Below, in pieces: positions 8,004 to 15,626 of a stretch of DNA of 64,000 bases. Within the stretch, counting starts at the first letter, position 1. The number at the start of each line of letters is the position of its first letter. The notes below the pieces were generated by a model. That model saw only the letters and a list, made by a program, of their open reading frames with translations. It searched no databases and was not told the DNA's origin. The DNA lies in assembly GCA_964571855.1 (NCBI GenBank), contig CAZNDO010000016.1, positions 1 through 64,000 of the forward strand, written 5' to 3'. Both the position numbers and the translations under genes were made by a program. The stretch comes from CAYYFX01 sp964571855 (GTDB taxonomy: Bacteria; ARS69).

Positions 8004-10442
8004 ATGGACGCGGAGCGGCTGCTCTCCCGGATCCGGGCGGACCGGCGCTACGAGGACCAGATGGTCCACGTGGAGCGGATCCCCGCGCGCGAGGCCCGCT
8101 TCGCGGATCCGGCGGCGCCCCTCCCGGAGCCCCTGGCGGACGCGCTCCGCCGGCTCGGCGTGGAGCGCCTGTACGCCCACCAGGCCCGCTGCCTGGACGA
8201 GTCCCGCGCCGGCCGGCACGTGGCCGTGGTCACCGGCACCGCCTCCGGAAAGACCCTGGCGTACACGCTTCCCGTCCTGGAGACCCTGCTGCGCGAGCCG
8301 GACGCGGCGGTCCTCCTGCTGTACCCCACGAAGGCCCTGGCCCAGGACCAGCTCCGCGGGCTGATCCGTCTGGCGGACGCGTCCCCGGCGGTGCGCGCCG
8401 TGGTCCGCGCCGGCACCTACGACGGGGACACGCCCTCCGCCACCCGCCGCAAGCTCCGGGACGAGGCGAACCTCCTGCTCACGAACCCGGACATGCTGCA
8501 CTCCGGGATCCTGCCGTACCACGCGAAGTGGTCGCGCGTGCTGTCGAAGCTGCGGTACGTGGTCATCGACGAGATCCACGCGTATCGCGGCATCTTCGGC
8601 TCGAACGTCGCGAACGTGCTGCGCCGCCTCGTGCGGCTCGCGCGGCACTACGGCGCGGACCCGGTGTTCCTGCTCGGCTCCGCCACCGTGGCGAACCCGC
8701 GGGAGTTCGCGGAGCGCCTCGTGGGGGACCACGTGGTCGTCGTGGACGAGGACGGCTCGCCGCGCGGGCCGAAGCGCTTCGTGCTGTGGAACCCGCCGTG
8801 GGTGGACGAGGCGAAGATGGGCCGGCGCGGCGCGAACGTGGAGGCGCACCGGCTCTTCGTGGAGCTGGTGAAGGACCGCGTGCCCACCATCTGCTTCTCC
8901 AAGGCGCGCGTCACGGCGGAGCTGATCCACCGCTACGCGCAGGAGGCGCTCACGCGCGAGGCGCCGGAGCTGGTCTCCCGCGTGCGCGCGTACCGCGGCG
9001 GGTACCTGCCGGCGGAGCGCCGCGCCATCGAGAAGGCGCTCTTCTCCGGGGACCTGCTCGGCGTGTCGTCGACGAACGCGCTGGAGCTGGGCATCGACGT
9101 CGGCTCGCTGGACGCGTCCCTCGTGGTGGGCTTCCCCGGCACCATCGCGTCCTTGCACCAGCAGGCCGGCCGCTCCGGCCGCGGGCGGGAGGAGGCTGTC
9201 ACCTTCTTCGTGGCGGGGAACGATCCCGTGGATCAGTACCTCGCGCGGCACCCGTCGTGGCTGTTCGCGCAGACGCCGGAGAGCGCCGTGATCGACCCGG
9301 AGAACCCGTACATCCTCTCCGGCCACCTGGAGTGCGCGGCGTTCGAGCTGCCGCTCTCGCCGTCGGACGTGCAGGACTTCGGCGAGACGGCGGGGGATCT
9401 GGTGCGCCTCCTGGACGACGCGGGCCGCACGCGGCGCGTGGACGGCATGAGCTACTGGGCCAACACGGACTTCCCGTCGCGAAGCGTCGGGCTCCGGCAC
9501 ATGTCCCAGGACACCTACACCATCGTGGAGGTGGCGAAGGACACGGGCGACGCGTCGGCCTTCCGCCCGCGGACGGGACCCGCGTTCGAGGCGCCCGCGC
9601 GCGGGGACGCCCGGGTGATGGGGAACGTGGATGCCATCTCGGCCCTGGAGCTGCTGTACCCGGAGGCGGTGTACCTGCACGAGGGCGAGACCTTCGTGGT
9701 GCGGCACCTGGATCTGGAGGGGAAGACCGCGTACGTGGAACGCCGCGAGGTGGACTACTACACCACGCCGGTCGTGGAGCAGCACCTCCTCCTGAACGGC
9801 ACGCGCGAGACCGGCGCCTTCGCCGGTGCGGACACGGGCCTGGGGGACGCCTCGGTCACGTGGTTCACGTCGTTCTTCAAGAAGATCCGGTTCATGTCGG
9901 TGGATTCCATCGGCTGGGGGAACCTGGACCTGCCCAAGCAGACGATCGACACGGTCACCTTCTGGTTCGTGCTCCCGGACGCGGTGCGCGCGGCCGTGAA
10001 GCGCGCCGGGAAGAACCCCACGGAGGGCCTGGCCGGCCTGCGGAACCTGCTGATCAGCGTGCTGCCGCTGTGGGCCATGTGCGACCGCTCGGACATCGGC
10101 GGCGTGGTGGACAGCCGCAACCTGGGGAAGGCCGCGGTCTTCCTGTACGACCGGCATCCCGGCGGGCTCGGCTTCGTGGAGCACGCGTTCCGGCGCCCGG
10201 CCGAGGTGTTCGCGGCCGCGCACGCGCTCGTGGCGGAATGCCCGTGCGACGCGGGCTGTCCGTCCTGCGTGGGGCTGCCGGTGCTCCGCCCCGCGCAGCA
10301 CCAGGATCCGGAAGTCGGCGGCGCGTGGCCCATCCCGGACAAGGAGGCGGCGCGCCTCATCCTGGAGGGGGTCGTCGCGACGCACGGCTCGCCCGCCTGC
10401 GGCGCTGCCGTCCCGGAGCGCGCGGGAGCGGCGGCGTCGTGA
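8004..10442 (+). CDS. mrfA: DEAD/DEAH-box DNA helicase MrfA (YprA/DUF1998 family)
   Basis: This 812-residue helicase has the full superfamily 2 set: Walker A (VVTGTASGKT, about residues 75-84), DEIH box (VVIDEIHAY), motif III (LGSATVANP) and motif VI (QQAGRSGRGRE). The C-terminal DUF1998 region contains CPCDAGCPSC, the four-cysteine zinc-binding site of MrfA. In Bacillus subtilis MrfA works with the exonuclease MrfB to repair mitomycin C adducts and crosslinks. Here the next gene is mrfB, overlapping by four bases, so the pairing is conserved. ATG 8004 is preceded by a G-rich stretch; GTG 7998, two codons upstream, is an alternative start. Confidence 0.93.
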   Translation: MDAERLLSRIRADRRYEDQMVHVERIPAREARFADPAAPLPEPLADALRRLGVERLYAHQARCLDESRAGRHVAVVTGTASGKTLAYTLPVLETLLREPDAAVLLLYPTKALAQDQLRGLIRLADASPAVRAVVRAGTYDGDTPSATRRKLRDEANLLLTNPDMLHSGILPYHAKWSRVLSKLRYVVIDEIHAYRGIFGSNVANVLRRLVRLARHYGADPVFLLGSATVANPREFAERLVGDHVVVVDEDGSPRGPKRFVLWNPPWVDEAKMGRRGANVEAHRLFVELVKDRVPTICFSKARVTAELIHRYAQEALTREAPELVSRVRAYRGGYLPAERRAIEKALFSGDLLGVSSTNALELGIDVGSLDASLVVGFPGTIASLHQQAGRSGRGREEAVTFFVAGNDPVDQYLARHPSWLFAQTPESAVIDPENPYILSGHLECAAFELPLSPSDVQDFGETAGDLVRLLDDAGRTRRVDGMSYWANTDFPSRSVGLRHMSQDTYTIVEVAKDTGDASAFRPRTGPAFEAPARGDARVMGNVDAISALELLYPEAVYLHEGETFVVRHLDLEGKTAYVERREVDYYTTPVVEQHLLLNGTRETGAFAGADTGLGDASVTWFTSFFKKIRFMSVDSIGWGNLDLPKQTIDTVTFWFVLPDAVRAAVKRAGKNPTEGLAGLRNLLISVLPLWAMCDRSDIGGVVDSRNLGKAAVFLYDRHPGGLGFVEHAFRRPAEVFAAAHALVAECPCDAGCPSCVGLPVLRPAQHQDPEVGGAWPIPDKEAARLILEGVVATHGSPACGAAVPERAGAAAS

Positions 10443-11326
10443 CGCCGGTGTCAGGTCTCACGGAAGGCATCCGCGCCATCGTGCGCGCGCGGGCCGCGGC
10501 GCGCCTGCCGGCGCACGCCGCGCGGCCCTTCCCCGGCTCGCGTTCCGGCGGGGAGTCCGGCTTCCCTTGTGCCGCATCGGGGTCGACCTCCGCGGTCGGC
10601 CCGCCGGTGGCAGGCGCCGAGCCGGGTCCGGACGGTCTCCTGGACGTGCGGCGTCACGCGGGCGAGCTGCTGCCCGGCGTGGATCTCGCCGCGGAGATGC
10701 GGGACGCGCTGGCCACGCTCGGCGCCACGGCCGCCGAGGAGCTGCCGAAGGGACTGCGGCCCGCGCGCGGCGTCGCGCTGGAGGATCTGGCCGTCCTGGA
10801 CCTGGAGACCACCGGTTTCTGGGGATGCCCCGTGCTGCTCGCGGGGCTCCTGCACGTGGAGGACGGGGAGCTGGTCACGCGGCAGATCGTGGCCACGGAC
10901 TACCCGGCGGAGGGCCCGCTGGTCGCGGCCACGCTCGCGGCGCTCGCGCCGCGCCGCCTGCTCGTCACGTTCAACGGCAAGTCCTACGACGTGCCGTGCC
11001 TGCGGGAGCGCTGCGTCGTGCACCGCGTGCCGGACGACGTCACCGCGCGACTCGCGCACGTGGACATCCTGCATCCCGCGCGCCGGCACTGGAAGGGCCG
11101 CTTCGAGAACTGCCGTCTCACCACGCTGGAACGGCGCGTCGTGGGCTTCACGCGCGTGGGCGACGTTCCCAGCCACGAGGTGCCGGAGCGCTTCCACCGC
11201 TTCATCGCCACGCGGGACCCGGCGCAGCTCGCCCCGGTGCTGCACCACGGACGCGTGGACCTGCTCACCACCGCGCGCCTCTTCGCGCGGCTGGCCGCCG
11301 CCGCCCGGGACACGCCGGCGGACTGA
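10439..11326 (+). CDS. mrfB: DEDD-type 3'-5' exonuclease MrfB (YprB, ribonuclease H-like)
   Basis: Starting at GTG 10439, which overlaps the mrfA stop (GTGA), this encodes 295 residues. The exonuclease core begins with DLETTG at residues 121-126 (Exo I), followed by FNGKSYDVP around 178-186 (Exo II) and a final HGRVDLLTTARLF segment (Exo III Asp). The RHWKGRFENCRLTTLER stretch is typical of the YprB family. Bacillus MrfB carries a TPR tail; this protein lacks one and instead has about 100 residues of Ala/Pro-rich sequence before the nuclease. It should trim DNA exposed by the MrfA helicase. Confidence 0.9.
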   Translation: MTPVSGLTEGIRAIVRARAAARLPAHAARPFPGSRSGGESGFPCAASGSTSAVGPPVAGAEPGPDGLLDVRRHAGELLPGVDLAAEMRDALATLGATAAEELPKGLRPARGVALEDLAVLDLETTGFWGCPVLLAGLLHVEDGELVTRQIVATDYPAEGPLVAATLAALAPRRLLVTFNGKSYDVPCLRERCVVHRVPDDVTARLAHVDILHPARRHWKGRFENCRLTTLERRVVGFTRVGDVPSHEVPERFHRFIATRDPAQLAPVLHHGRVDLLTTARLFARLAAAARDTPAD

Positions 11327-11412
11327 CCCGCGTTGTCGGATGTCCGGTTTCGCGCCCGTTCGGCGCGTCTTCCTTCCACACGCCCGCAACCCGCGGGAAG
11401 AAGGAGGGGGAC

Positions 11413-11976
11413 ATGCCGTCCGTGAAGGCCCAGTGCATCGTGTGCCGGCGCGCCGCGTTGCTCACCTGCGTCACGAACTTCGCCGGGGTCGGCCCCGGCC
11501 ACTCCGCGCTCGCCCTGGACGGGTACGTATACACGTTCGAGCGCGTCTCCGGCGCGTGGCTCGTGCCCGGCGGGAGCGCCTGGCTGCAGATCCCCGTGAA
11601 GGACTACCTCGCGGCGAACACGCACCGCCCGGTGATCGTCCAGGAGCTGGACGCGGCGCGGGCCGACGCGACCGCCATGCGGGAGTACATCGTGGAGTCG
11701 GATCTGGCCGACGCGGACTACGGCTCGAGCGGCGTCTGCAGCCAGCAGGCGGCCTCCGCGCTGGGCGCCGGACTGGACGCGCGCATCGATCCGATCGGTC
11801 TGAACTCGCCGTACCGCATCTACCGGCACCTCAAGCACACGGGCGCCGTGTCACGCTCGTACCACACGTTCCCGGGCCGGGGTGCGGCGATGGTGGGGAA
11901 GAACGTCCTGCTCGGCTACCTGTACTCGCCGGAGTGCGAGCGGCACGAGAGCGCGCCGCCCATCCTCGCCTGGTAG
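11413..11976 (+). CDS. Unknown protein with a possible permuted papain/NlpC-like His-Cys site
   Basis: An AAGGAGGGGG site directly precedes ATG 11413; the protein has 187 residues and no signal peptide. An N-terminal CxxC (C8, C11) is followed by GPGHSALALDGYVYTFE with H30, and later by SSGVCSQQAASALGAG with C109. A His on an early strand and a Cys at a helix start is the order seen in circularly permuted NlpC/P60 or LRAT-like hydrolases, so I propose that fold with low certainty. Tyr/Arg-rich segments follow (SPYRIYRHLKHTG). It is a single gene ending at a strong terminator. A second cysteine-hydrolase-like protein lies 2.1 kb downstream. Confidence 0.65.
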   Translation: MPSVKAQCIVCRRAALLTCVTNFAGVGPGHSALALDGYVYTFERVSGAWLVPGGSAWLQIPVKDYLAANTHRPVIVQELDAARADATAMREYIVESDLADADYGSSGVCSQQAASALGAGLDARIDPIGLNSPYRIYRHLKHTGAVSRSYHTFPGRGAAMVGKNVLLGYLYSPECERHESAPPILAW

Positions 11977-11980
11977 CGGC

Positions 11981-12016
11981 GGCGCGCAGGGGCGCACAGG
12001 ATGTGCGCCCCGCGCC
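11981..12016. terminator. Long interrupted hairpin, probable terminator
   Basis: GGGGCGCACA (989-998 of the 11 kb block) pairs with TGTGCGCCCC (12002-12011) around loop GGA. Outside a three-base bulge GGCGC pairs with GCGCC (12012-12016). It lies between the 3' ends of the gene ending at 11976 and the pirin gene ending at 12078. There is no clear U tract, as is usual in very G+C-rich genomes. Confidence 0.65.
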
Positions 12017-12060
12017 GTCCGGTCCGAGGCAAGGGCCCCGGCCGCCCCGGGAAGTTCGCC

Positions 12061-12084
12061 ACTTCCGGGATGCGACACTACGCG
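12061..12084. repeat. Direct repeat copy 1, at the pirin stop codon
   Basis: ACTTCCGGGATGCGACACTA followed by CGCG. The same sequence with one substitution and one inserted base occurs at 13953-13977. The pirin stop codon (complement of 12078-12080) lies inside this copy. The pair brackets the pirin-LOG genes. Confidence 0.7.
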
Positions 12085-13004
12085 TGCTTCAGGAACGTGC
12101 CGGCCGAGAGCTCCGCCATCGCCTCCTTCAGCTGCTCGCGCGTGTTCATCACGATCGGCCCGTGCCACGCCACCGGCTCGCGCAGCGGCTGCCCGGACAC
12201 CAGCAGGAAGCGGATGCCCTCTTCGCCCGCCTGCACGGTGACCTCGTCGCCGCGGTCGAACAGTACGAGCGAGCGGTTGTCCGCCTCGTGCGCCACCGCC
12301 ACGGGCTCCTCCGTGAGCGCGCGCCCGTCCGCGCCCACCAGTTCCGTCATCGGCGCCGCCGGCGCGGACGCGCCCGCGAACCTCCCGGATCCGGCGAACA
12401 CGTACGCGAACGCGTGCCGCGACGTCTCCACCTTCAGCGTCTTCCGGCGGCCCGCCGGCACCGACACGTCCAGGTAGCTCGGATCCGCCGCGATGCCCGT
12501 GACCGGCCCCCGCACGCCGAACGCGTGCCCGCAGATCACGCGGACGTGCGTGCCGTCGTCCTCGGTCACCTCCGGGATCTCCGCGGAGCCGATGTCCTGG
12601 TACCGCGGCGCCGTCATCTTCAACGACGACGGCAGGTTCGCCCACAGCTGGAAGCCGTGCATCCGCCCGCGATCGTCGCCCTTCGGCATCTCCTGGTGGA
12701 TGATGCCCGAGCCCGCGGTCATCCACTGGATGTCGCCGGGGCCCACGGCCCCCGCGTTGCCCAGGCTGTCCGCGTGGTTCACGGTGCCGGCGAGCACGTA
12801 CGTGATCGTCTCGATCCCGCGGTGCGGATGCCACGGGAACCCCGCCTCGTACTCCGCGGGGCGGTCCCCGCGGAAGTCGTCGAGCAGGAGGAACGGATCG
12901 AACTCGGTGGTGGCGCCGAAGCCGAACGCGCGGCGCAGGTGCACTCCCGCGCCCTCCAGGGTGGGCTTCGCGTGCACGATCTCCTTCACGGGTCGGATGG
13001 ACAT
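12078..13004 (-). CDS. Pirin family protein
   Basis: A 308-residue bicupin with GAGGAGG before ATG 13004. The N-terminal cupin has H59 and H61 (FPWHPHRG) and H103 with E105 (IIHQEMP), which correspond to the four iron ligands of human pirin and E. coli YhhW. GIETITYVLAGTVNHAD and HGFQLWANLP are family signatures. Some pirins are quercetin dioxygenases and others bind regulators; the substrate here is not known. It follows the LOG gene on the same strand with an 89-base gap. The final codons lie inside a direct repeat also found upstream of LOG. Confidence 0.92.
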   Translation of the reverse strand: MSIRPVKEIVHAKPTLEGAGVHLRRAFGFGATTEFDPFLLLDDFRGDRPAEYEAGFPWHPHRGIETITYVLAGTVNHADSLGNAGAVGPGDIQWMTAGSGIIHQEMPKGDDRGRMHGFQLWANLPSSLKMTAPRYQDIGSAEIPEVTEDDGTHVRVICGHAFGVRGPVTGIAADPSYLDVSVPAGRRKTLKVETSRHAFAYVFAGSGRFAGASAPAAPMTELVGADGRALTEEPVAVAHEADNRSLVLFDRGDEVTVQAGEEGIRFLLVSGQPLREPVAWHGPIVMNTREQLKEAMAELSAGTFLKHA

Positions 13005-13093
13005 CTCGCCTCCTCGGTGCGGAGCGGGCTTCCCGCCCGGCTCCCTCGCTGCCCCTCGGATGCGTGCCCGCGGCGGCGGGATTCCGCGGCGCG

Positions 13094-13918
13094 TCAGCCC
13101 GCCGCGTGGAACGCCGCGATCCGGTCCCACGCCTCGCGCGCCGTCTCCGCCCAGTGGAACAGCTCCAGGTCCGACGGGGAGATCATCCCCTCCTCCGCGA
13201 GCACGTCGAACCGGACCGCGCGCTCCCAGAATTCGCGCCCGAAGAGGATGACCGGGATGCGCTGCACCTTGCCGGTCTGGATGAGCGTGAGCGCCTCGAA
13301 CAGCTCGTCGCACGTGCCGAAGCCGCCGGGGAAGGCCACCAGCGCCTTCGCCCGCATGAGGAAGTGCATCTTGCGGATCGCGAAGTAGCGGAACTGGAAG
13401 CACAGCTCCGACGTGATGTAGGGGTTCGGGGCCTGCTCGTGCGGGAGCACGATGTTGAGCCCCACGCTCTTCGCGGCCGCGTCGTGCGCGCCGCGGTTCG
13501 CCGCCTCCATGATGCCGGGGCCGCCGCCGGTCACGATGACGTACTCGCAGCGCCCCTCCACCTGGCACGTGGTGGACACGATGCGGCTCAGCTCGCGCGC
13601 CTCGTCGTAGTAGCGCGCGTTGTGCGCGGCGCGGCGCGCCCGGTCCCGGCGCGCGGCCGCCGCGGGGTCGTCCGGCCGCCGCGCGGCGTCCGCCTCCGCC
13701 GCCGCGAGCTCCGCGCGCGCGACCGCCGGCTCCGGGATCCGCGCGCTCCCGAACACCACGATCGTGGACGCGATCCCGTGCTCGCGCTGCACGAGGTCCG
13801 GCTTCTCGAACTCCAGGAGCAGGCGCACGCCGCGCAGTTCGTCGCGGTTCAGGAAGGCGTGGTCCTCGTACGCCTTGACGTAGGAAGGCGAGTCGAGGAG
13901 CGGGTTGCCGGTGGCCAT
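13094..13918 (-). CDS. LOG family protein (lysine decarboxylase-like Rossmann fold)
   Basis: The 274-residue protein has both LOG signatures: TGGGPGIMEAANRGA around residues 130-144 and PGGFGTCDE at 197-205, matching PGGxGTxxE. LOG proteins release free cytokinin bases by hydrolysing nucleoside 5'-monophosphates; many bacterial members are general nucleotide phosphoribohydrolases. The protein is longer than the usual 180-200 residues: it has an extra N-terminal 50 residues and an Ala/Arg-rich charged insertion near residues 60-105 (EADAARRPDDPAAAARRDRARRAA). It is first in the leftward LOG-pirin pair. TAGTGT on the minus strand (13967-13972) may be its -10 box. Confidence 0.9.
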   Translation of the reverse strand: MATGNPLLDSPSYVKAYEDHAFLNRDELRGVRLLLEFEKPDLVQREHGIASTIVVFGSARIPEPAVARAELAAAEADAARRPDDPAAAARRDRARRAAHNARYYDEARELSRIVSTTCQVEGRCEYVIVTGGGPGIMEAANRGAHDAAAKSVGLNIVLPHEQAPNPYITSELCFQFRYFAIRKMHFLMRAKALVAFPGGFGTCDELFEALTLIQTGKVQRIPVILFGREFWERAVRFDVLAEEGMISPSDLELFHWAETAREAWDRIAAFHAAG

Positions 13919-13952
13919 GGATCCTCCGTGCGAACGGGGCAGCGGTCGTTCG

Positions 13953-13977
13953 ACTTCCGGGACGCGACACTAGCGCG
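13953..13977. repeat. Direct repeat copy 2, in the LOG promoter region
   Basis: Matches 12061-12084 with one C/T change and one inserted G, and both copies are preceded by GTTCG. On the minus strand this copy contains TAGTGT, a possible -10 of the LOG gene, so the other copy may be a displaced duplicate of this leader. Confidence 0.65.
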
Positions 13978-14079
13978 GGGAGGCCGCCCGCTCAATGCGC
14001 CGGCTCCGGCGGCCGTGCTAGAGTCTCGCGCCCCCGGACCGCCGGAAGGCGGCGGCCGGTCTCCCGCACGGAGGCCCCC

Positions 14080-14583
14080 TTGATCAAGATCCCGCAGCCC
14101 GCCATGGCGCTGAACGCCGACGACGTGCCCGGTCCCGACTACAAGATGTGGAACACGCGCAAGGTCACGCGCAAGGACGACGCGCGCTGGCTCATGAAGA
14201 ACGTGGCGTCGGTGGCGCGCTCCACCTCCACCGGCCGCCTCAAGGCGCTCGTGATCAACTGCCATGCCTCGGCCGCCAGCCTCGGGCTCGGCACGGGCAT
14301 CAGCCGCGGCAACACCGAGGTCTTCGACGAGCTCAAGGGACTGGTGGACGAGATCTACATCGTGGCGTGCCAGGTGGCGTACATCAACGGCCCGGGCACC
14401 GGCACGGACGGGAACCTGTTCACGTGCGCCGTCGCGAAGAACTCGGGCGCGAGCGTGTACGCGTCCACCGCGTCGCAGAACACGGGGATCTGGCCGGCGA
14501 TCCCGTTCGGCTACATCGACGGGTTCGAGGGCAAGGTCTACAAGTACAAGCCCGACGGCTCCGTGGAGCTCACCGGCCTTTGA
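14080..14583 (+). CDS. Predicted caspase-fold (clan CD-like) protein
   Basis: Translation probably starts at TTG 14080, five bases after GGAGG (14070-14074); ATG 14104 is the alternative. The 167 residues include ALVINCHASAASLGLGTG, with H62 after a hydrophobic strand, and DEIYIVACQVAYINGPG, with C97 after a second hydrophobic strand. A strand-His-small and strand-Cys pair in this order is the hallmark of caspase-like clan CD enzymes and of CHAT or DUF4347-type domains. The following GNLFTCAVAKNSGASVYAS matches the helix-strand after the Cys in those domains. The protein has no signal peptide. Proteolytic activity is an inference; the domain is small and may be inactive or a toxin-like effector. 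It overlaps the next gene by four bases (TTGA). Confidence 0.7.
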   Translation: MIKIPQPAMALNADDVPGPDYKMWNTRKVTRKDDARWLMKNVASVARSTSTGRLKALVINCHASAASLGLGTGISRGNTEVFDELKGLVDEIYIVACQVAYINGPGTGTDGNLFTCAVAKNSGASVYASTASQNTGIWPAIPFGYIDGFEGKVYKYKPDGSVELTGL

Positions 14584-15626
14584 CGCTCCGCCGGTACGAC
14601 CTCGCGTGCACCGTGGATCCGTACCGCGACGGCTGGACCCTGCACGACTTCCTGGTGCACCGGTTCCGGTACCATCCGGAGCCGCTGTGGTCGACGCGTC
14701 TCGCCGAGGGGGCCGTGCTCGTGAACGGCGAGACGGCCGACGGGGCACGCGTCGTGCATGCCGGCGACCGGATCGACTACCACGTGTGGCACGAGGAACC
14801 GCCGGTCGACTTCTCGTACGCCGTGCTGCACGAGGACGACGCCGTGCTGGCGGTGGCCAAGTCCGGCAACCTCCCGGTGCACGCCGGCGGGAAGTACATC
14901 CGGCACACGCTGATCGCGGAGCTCCGTGAGCGTTGGGGGAGCGAGCTGCGCCTCTCGCACCGGCTGGATCGGGAGACGTCGGGGGTCGTGGTGCTCGCGA
15001 AAACGCGCGCCGCGGCCCGCGCCCTGGAGCGGGAGTTCCACGGGCGTCGCGTGGCCAAGACGTACCTGGCGCTGCTCCGCGGCGCCGTGCCGGCGGAGGT
15101 GACGGTGGACGCCCCGATCGGCCGGGAGGATCCGTCGGGCGTGTCCTCCTTCCGGTGTGTCGATCCGGAGCACGGCAAGCCGGCGCGGACCCGGTTCGTG
15201 CCGGTCGCGTCCGGCCCGGGGCCCGCCGCCCCGGCCGCCACGCCGCGCCCGGCCACGCTCGTCCTCGTCATGCCCGAGTCCGGGCGGACCAACCAGATCC
15301 GGGTCCACGCCGCGCACCTGGGCCGTCCGGTCGTCGGGGACAAGATCTACGGCGTCCCGCGTGCGCTCACGGAGCGCTTCGTCACGGCGGGGGAGACGGC
15401 GGAGATCCTGGCCGCCGCCGGTGCGCCGCGCCACCTGCTGCACTGCCTCCGGCTGGCCCTGCGCCACCCGGACGGGCGCCTCCTCGAGCTCACGGCCCCG
15501 CCGCCGCCGGATTTCGCCGATTCCTGGGGAGGCCCCCTGCCCGACTTCGGGGTATCTTTGCCCCGAATAGGCCTTCAAACCCCGCGGGAGCCCCCTCCCG
15601 GTCCACCTCGTCCCGAGGAACTCGCC
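14580..15626 (+). CDS. RluA-type RNA pseudouridine synthase, frame open into the transketolase
   Basis: Starting at TTG 14580, overlapping the previous stop, the first 300 residues form a pseudouridine synthase. RLAEGAVLVNGE is the S4-like N-terminal segment and LSHRLDRETSGVVVLAK contains the catalytic Asp130. SGRTNQIRVHAAHLGRPVVGD is the second family motif. It isomerises uridine in rRNA or tRNA; the target is unknown. There is no in-frame stop before the transketolase: the frame stays open to 17987 through a Pro-rich stretch of about 40 codons that looks like translated intergenic DNA. The end given here is the codon before the transketolase GTG. Either a fusion of about 1,135 residues is made or a stop was lost by mutation or sequencing error. 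Confidence 0.8.
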
